Below are positions 6,759 through 9,216 of a DNA stretch of 9,216 nucleotides, piece after piece. Below the pieces are notes generated by a model. That model searched no databases, was not told the DNA's origin, and saw nothing but the letters and a program-made list of their open reading frames with translations. The stretch comes from Roseburia sp. (lineage in GTDB: Bacteria > Bacillota > Clostridia > Lachnospirales > Lachnospiraceae), in the NCBI GenBank assembly GCA_003483745.1, contig DMYD01000054.1, forward strand, positions 1 through 9,216, given 5' to 3'. The stretch's first letter is position 1, and each line of letters begins with the position of its first letter. The position numbers were made by a program, and so were the translations under genes.

Positions 6759-8335
6759 CAGAAAACAGGAAGATTGCTATTTACCTTCGTCTTTCCATAG
6801 AAGATGATGCCGTGGACGGTAAAATTTCCACAGAGCAGCGGGAAAGCAACAGTATTTCCAATCAGCGGAAAATGCTTTTAGATTATATCAGAAATGATGC
6901 TGAACTAATGGGACAGGAGGTTGCAGAATTTTGTGATGACGGTTTTTCCGGTACGAATATGGACAGACCGGGGCTGCAGGAGATGTTAAAACAGGTAAAG
7001 CAGAGTAAAATTAGTTGTATTCTGGTAAAGGATATGTCCCGGTTTGCAAGGGATTACATAGAACTGGGTGATTATCTCAACCAGATTTTCCCCTTTATGG
7101 GAGTGCGGTTCATTGCCGTAAATGATCATTATGACAGCAGGGAGCATGAAGGAAGTACCACCCCGCTGGATACTGCTTTCCAGACGCTTCTTTATGACCT
7201 GTACAGCAAGGATATATCAGTCAAAGTAAAAACTTCATTTCAAAATAAATGTGCAAATGGGGAATATGTATTCGGACAGGTTCCTTTTGGTTATGCCAAG
7301 AGTGAAATTGAAAAAAATACGGTGATTGTCAATGAAAAGGAGGCAGAAATCGTCCGCCATATCTTCTCATTGGCAGAAAAAGGAATGAGCAGTACGCAGA
7401 TAGCAAAGGAGCTGATTGCCAAGCAGACGCCGACTGTTACACAGATGCGTCATCCTGAGAGGAAAATGGAAAGGGAGCATCATACATGGAGCAATACGGC
7501 AGTGAGGAGAATTCTGAATAATCGTTTCTATCTGGGCGAAATGGCTTACGGTAAATCAGTCCGCAAGTCTGTTGGAAGTAAAAACGGGATTGCTGTGCCA
7601 AAGGAGGAGTGGAAAGTAATTACGGATCATCACGAGCCGCTGGTAACGCCGGAGGTATTTGCACTTGCATCTGCTTACCGCCCGGAACAGTCCACGAAAA
7701 GGAAACGGGAAAAACACCCACTGACAGGGAAAATATATTGTGGCGGGTGTGGATATGCGATCAACTATAAACCGCAGAGAAACAATGGTAAGATGCCAAA
7801 TCATTTTTGGTGCAGGAAACATTCCCTGCTGCAGATACCGGACTGCTGTACTTATTTTAGGGCAGACATTCTGGAAGAAATTGTGTTGACGGAATTGTAC
7901 TGGGAGTTGATGAGCCGTGGAGATTTGATAAAACAGCGTGAGAATCTTGAACAATTTCAGAAAGAGGAATTGAGCAGACTAAATAAAGAGCTGGGTAATT
8001 ACCGGACGCAGTATCAGAATTTGCAGACAGAGAAAGATACATTGTACGAAAACTATGCTGTAAAGCAGATAGAAGCCGGAGAATACCGCAGCAGGGCGGA
8101 TGGAATCGCTTTGCAGATGCAGGAGCTGTCATGTAAAATAGAAGAAGCAGAGCTTGCATTTGGCAGGTTTACGGAGGGATACAACCGACCGAAACAGGAT
8201 ATAAAAGAGATTATCCGGTTTTCTCAGATGGAAAAGCTGACGCAGGAAGCGGTGGATGTATTCATTAAAAAGGTTATCATATACAGGGATAAGAGAGTAG
8301 AGATTGAATGGAATTATGCTTTTGGGGAGGAGTAA
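6755..8335 (+). CDS. Large serine recombinase 3
   Basis: A 526-residue large serine recombinase, last of the operon. Catalytic domain: YLRLS at 10-14 (nucleophile Ser14), SNSISNQRKMLLDYI at 31-45, DDGFSGTNMDRPGL at 61-74, KDMSRFARDY at 92-101 (Arg96, Arg99), and FPFMGVRFIAVNDHYDS. The DNA-binding domain runs from about 170 to 310 (FGQVPFGY 173-180, NTAVRRILNNRFYLGE). The zinc ribbon has Cys329 and Cys332 with Cys353 and Cys364/365. A coiled coil covers about 390-470. ATG 6755 overlaps the TGA of recombinase 2; no good ribosome binding site precedes it (only GGAAGGG at 6739-6745), so translation probably depends on coupling to recombinase 2. All catalytic residues are intact. The protein is more similar in motif detail to recombinase 1 than to 2. 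Confidence 0.95.
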   Translation: MTENRKIAIYLRLSIEDDAVDGKISTEQRESNSISNQRKMLLDYIRNDAELMGQEVAEFCDDGFSGTNMDRPGLQEMLKQVKQSKISCILVKDMSRFARDYIELGDYLNQIFPFMGVRFIAVNDHYDSREHEGSTTPLDTAFQTLLYDLYSKDISVKVKTSFQNKCANGEYVFGQVPFGYAKSEIEKNTVIVNEKEAEIVRHIFSLAEKGMSSTQIAKELIAKQTPTVTQMRHPERKMEREHHTWSNTAVRRILNNRFYLGEMAYGKSVRKSVGSKNGIAVPKEEWKVITDHHEPLVTPEVFALASAYRPEQSTKRKREKHPLTGKIYCGGCGYAINYKPQRNNGKMPNHFWCRKHSLLQIPDCCTYFRADILEEIVLTELYWELMSRGDLIKQRENLEQFQKEELSRLNKELGNYRTQYQNLQTEKDTLYENYAVKQIEAGEYRSRADGIALQMQELSCKIEEAELAFGRFTEGYNRPKQDIKEIIRFSQMEKLTQEAVDVFIKKVIIYRDKRVEIEWNYAFGEE

Positions 8336-8349
8336 ACCGCCCAAAAGCA

Positions 8350-8468
8350 ACTTGACACTAATTTACCACCAATTCACTCTGACTTGACACTAACTTACCA
8401 TAACCCCAACGAAGTTATGCGGCTTTCAGCTATTTTGACTCAAAAAAGTTGTTGACATTAACTTGACA
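8350..8468 (+). repeat. Three copies of a 19-bp TTGACA-containing repeat behind recombinase 3
   Basis: Copy 1 is 8350-8368 (ACTTGACACTAATTTACCA), copy 2 is 8382-8400 (one mismatch to copy 1; 32 bases start to start) and copy 3, 8450-8468 (TGTTGACATTAACTTGACA), matches copy 2 at 14 of 19 positions. On the minus strand copy 3 reads TGTCAAGTTAATGTCAACA. Two readings are possible: recombinase binding sites at the attachment site, or the multiple end repeats of a degraded insertion sequence whose terminus is at 8468. They contain TTGACA but no suitably spaced -10 boxes, so promoters are less likely. Confidence 0.6.
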
Positions 8469-8661
8469 TAAGAGGGATATGGGACGCTTGATGTGTATGG
8501 GGCATTTCAGAATCTGAGCCTGTGACAAAATATAGAATATAATTTAGAAAATGTTTAGAAAAAACAGTAAGGTTATTTATCTGTATTTTATATAGTAACA
8601 ACAGAAACAAGTTTATTTGAATGTGTTTTGCATAGAAAAGAAAGCAGGGAGGGGATATCTT
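8401..8661. other. AT-rich stretch without a gene; probable upstream region of the small host gene
   Basis: No reading frame of note occurs here on either strand. The part after about 8520 is very AT-rich, with a consensus TATAAT at 8538-8543 but no good -35 box 16-18 bases before it (TGTGAC at 8521-8526 is too close). GGGAGGGG at 8647-8654 lies 7 bases before ATG 8662. It is most simply the promoter and 5' untranslated region of the following remnant, with the element boundary somewhere to its left. Confidence 0.4.
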
Positions 8662-8821
8662 ATGTCATATCGGTGCAGGAGGCAGCGGAGACAGCGATGA
8701 TGAGACTACGACAACAAAGACAGTAGTGATCAATGGAGTTAATTATCTTGAGACAACGAACGAAGAGAACGGTGTCACAAGCGTGCAGAGAACTGTGATC
8801 GATGGAGTTGGTCAGGAATAG
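8662..8821 (+). pseudogene. Small host gene, frame-disrupted near its start
   Basis: ATG 8662 has a good ribosome binding site (GGGAGGGG 8647-8654) but its frame stops after 12 codons (TGA 8698). A different frame, open from 8636 to TAG 8819-8821, carries a convincing protein-like sequence from about 8672: glycine-serine-aspartate rich start (GAGGSGDSDDE), a threonine run, then KTVVINGVNYLETT and a second TVIDGV. It has no start codon of its own. A one-base difference between 8662 and about 8675 would join the two into a protein of about 53 residues. GTGATCAATGGAGTT (8726-8740) and GTGATCGATGGAGTT (8795-8809) are an internal in-frame repeat. A terminator follows directly. I do not recognise the family. 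It could also be a fragment left by the element's integration. Confidence 0.5.
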
Positions 8822-8833
8822 TGAACATCATGA

Positions 8834-8871
8834 AAATCCGAAGGGCTTAACGTGGACCTTCGGATTTTTTC
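8834..8871 (+). terminator. Rho-independent terminator of the small host gene
   Basis: AATCCGAAGG (8835-8844) pairs perfectly with CCTTCGGATT (8857-8866) around a 12-base loop, followed by a run of T to 8870. It sits 13 bases after the TAG of the remnant gene, which supports that gene having been a real transcription unit. Confidence 0.92.
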
Positions 8872-8932
8872 GTTCATAGGAAATTACGTTCTATGAATGA
8901 AAAACTTGAAATCAGCAAATGTTAAAATAAAA

Positions 8933-8960
8933 TTGCTTGCAATTTATCACATGATATGAT
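8933..8960 (+). promoter_or_regulatory. Probable promoter of tRNA-Leu
   Basis: TTGCTT (8933-8938), 16 bases, TATGAT (8955-8960). Transcription would begin near 8967, about 32 bases before the mature tRNA. Position and spacing fit a stable-RNA promoter. Confidence 0.55.
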
Positions 8961-8998
8961 AAGATGTCTATTGTTCGAGCGATTTGAAAACGGAATAA

Positions 8999-9081
8999 GC
9001 CGGCGTGGCGGAATGGCAGACGCACCAGACTCAAAATCTGGCGGTGGCAACATCGTATGGGTTCAAGTCCCATCGCCGGCA
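8999..9081 (+). tRNA. tRNA-Leu (anticodon CAA)
   Basis: Complete class II tRNA of 83 bases. Acceptor stem GCCGGCG (8999-9005) pairs with CGCCGGC (9074-9080), discriminator A 9081. The D-stem is GCG/CGC, the anticodon stem CCAGA/TCTGG with loop CTCAAAA, giving anticodon CAA at 9032-9034, which reads UUG leucine codons. The long variable arm CGGTG-GCAA-CATCG (9042-9055) is that of Leu/Ser/Tyr tRNAs. T-arm ATGGG-TTCAAGT-CCCAT (9057-9073). CCA is not encoded and must be added by the CCA enzyme. Confidence 0.97.
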
Positions 9082-9086
9082 TTAAT

Positions 9087-9115
9087 AAAAAGTCCAGTTT
9101 TACTGGACTTTTTTT
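9087..9115 (+). terminator. Rho-independent terminator after tRNA-Leu
   Basis: AGTCCAGT (9091-9098) and ACTGGACT (9102-9109) with a TTT loop, extended by A/T pairs on both sides and followed by a T-run to 9115. It shows that the tRNA-Leu is a single-gene transcript. Confidence 0.9.
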
Positions 9116-9196
9116 GTTCCTTATGTAATCAACTTTTACATTGCAATAAAAAAGCAAGAAAACTTGTAAATCAAGGTTTCCTGCCATAAATAGAAG

Positions 9197-9216
9197 AGCG
9201 CGAGACGGGACTCGAA
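9197..9216 (-). tRNA. 3' end of a second tRNA on the minus strand (partial)
   Basis: Read on the minus strand the last 20 bases give TTCGAGT (T-loop), CCCGT (T-stem 3' half), CTCGCGC (acceptor 3' half) and T as discriminator, with no CCA. This is the exact spacing of a tRNA 3' end, cut by the window edge. A U discriminator with a G1-C72 pair fits tRNA-Gly best, but Thr or Cys cannot be excluded since the anticodon is outside. Confidence 0.7.

Larger units (their letters stand above)
1350..8470 (+). mobile_element. Distal end of an integrative (conjugative) element with triple serine recombinase module
   Basis: Helicase remnant, tiny membrane peptide, DUF6870-like protein and three serine recombinases in one direction form the distal end of a clostridial integrative element; the conjugation genes would lie to the left of the window. 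Integrative elements with three adjacent serine integrases are known from streptococci and other Firmicutes, so the arrangement has precedent. The right limit is approximate: it must fall after the recombinase-3 stop (8335) and before the frame-disrupted small gene (about 8672). The IS21 copy at 1-1349 is a later insertion into it. Confidence 0.6.

Noticed and set aside
8452..8480. TTGACA boxes at 8452 and 8463 as promoters
   Set aside because: No acceptable -10 box is found 16-18 bases downstream (only GGATAT), and the boxes are explained as parts of the repeat unit.
8912..9187. Reading frames over the tRNA-Leu on both strands (77 and 91 codons)
   Set aside because: They run through the tRNA and its terminator; such spurious translations of tRNA genes are a familiar artefact.
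9116..9196. Terminator for the minus-strand tRNA in the gap between the two tRNAs
   Set aside because: Only a weak stem (CAAG/CTTG type) with a T-rich tail on the minus strand can be drawn; not convincing enough to list.
1..9216. CRISPR array or toxin-antitoxin, defence or restriction genes
   Set aside because: No regularly spaced repeats of suitable length and no gene with such domains was seen on either strand.

Overview
The window looks like a chromosomal stretch from a low-to-mid GC gut Firmicute, probably a clostridial (Lachnospiraceae-like) species. The basis is codon use, AGGAG-type ribosome binding sites, serine-recombinase genes of the clostridial conjugative-element type, and tRNA genes without an encoded CCA. 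Nearly all genes lie on the + strand. I read it as the distal (recombinase) end of an integrative element next to ordinary chromosome, with a separate insertion sequence inside the element.

Layout. (1) 1-~1349: right part of an IS21-family insertion sequence: the C-terminal third of IstA, a complete IstB, and two imperfect repeats at the IS end. (2) ~1350-2714: a DinG/Rad3-type superfamily 2 helicase whose N-terminal part, including the Walker A region, is missing because the IS sits directly upstream. (3) 2711-3200: a tiny one-helix membrane peptide and a small DUF6870-like protein, both typical of conjugative-element cargo. (4) 3201-3333: a leader with mutually exclusive hairpins, one of which would bury the ribosome binding site of the next gene. 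(5) 3334-8335: three tandem large serine recombinases (561, 580 and 526 aa) joined by ATGA stop/start overlaps. (6) 8336-8661: no gene; three copies of a 19-bp repeat (TTGACA-containing), then AT-rich sequence. (7) 8662-8871: remnant of a small frame-disrupted gene with its own terminator. (8) 8999-9216: tRNA-Leu(CAA) with terminator, and the 3' end of a second tRNA on the minus strand.

How it fits together. The three recombinases are the likely excision/integration module of the element, made as one translationally coupled unit. The helicase, membrane peptide and DUF6870-like protein belong to the distal part of the element's backbone. The element/chromosome junction should lie between the recombinase-3 stop (8335) and the frame-disrupted gene (about 8672). 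The exact crossover point cannot be fixed without the other end of the element or an empty site.
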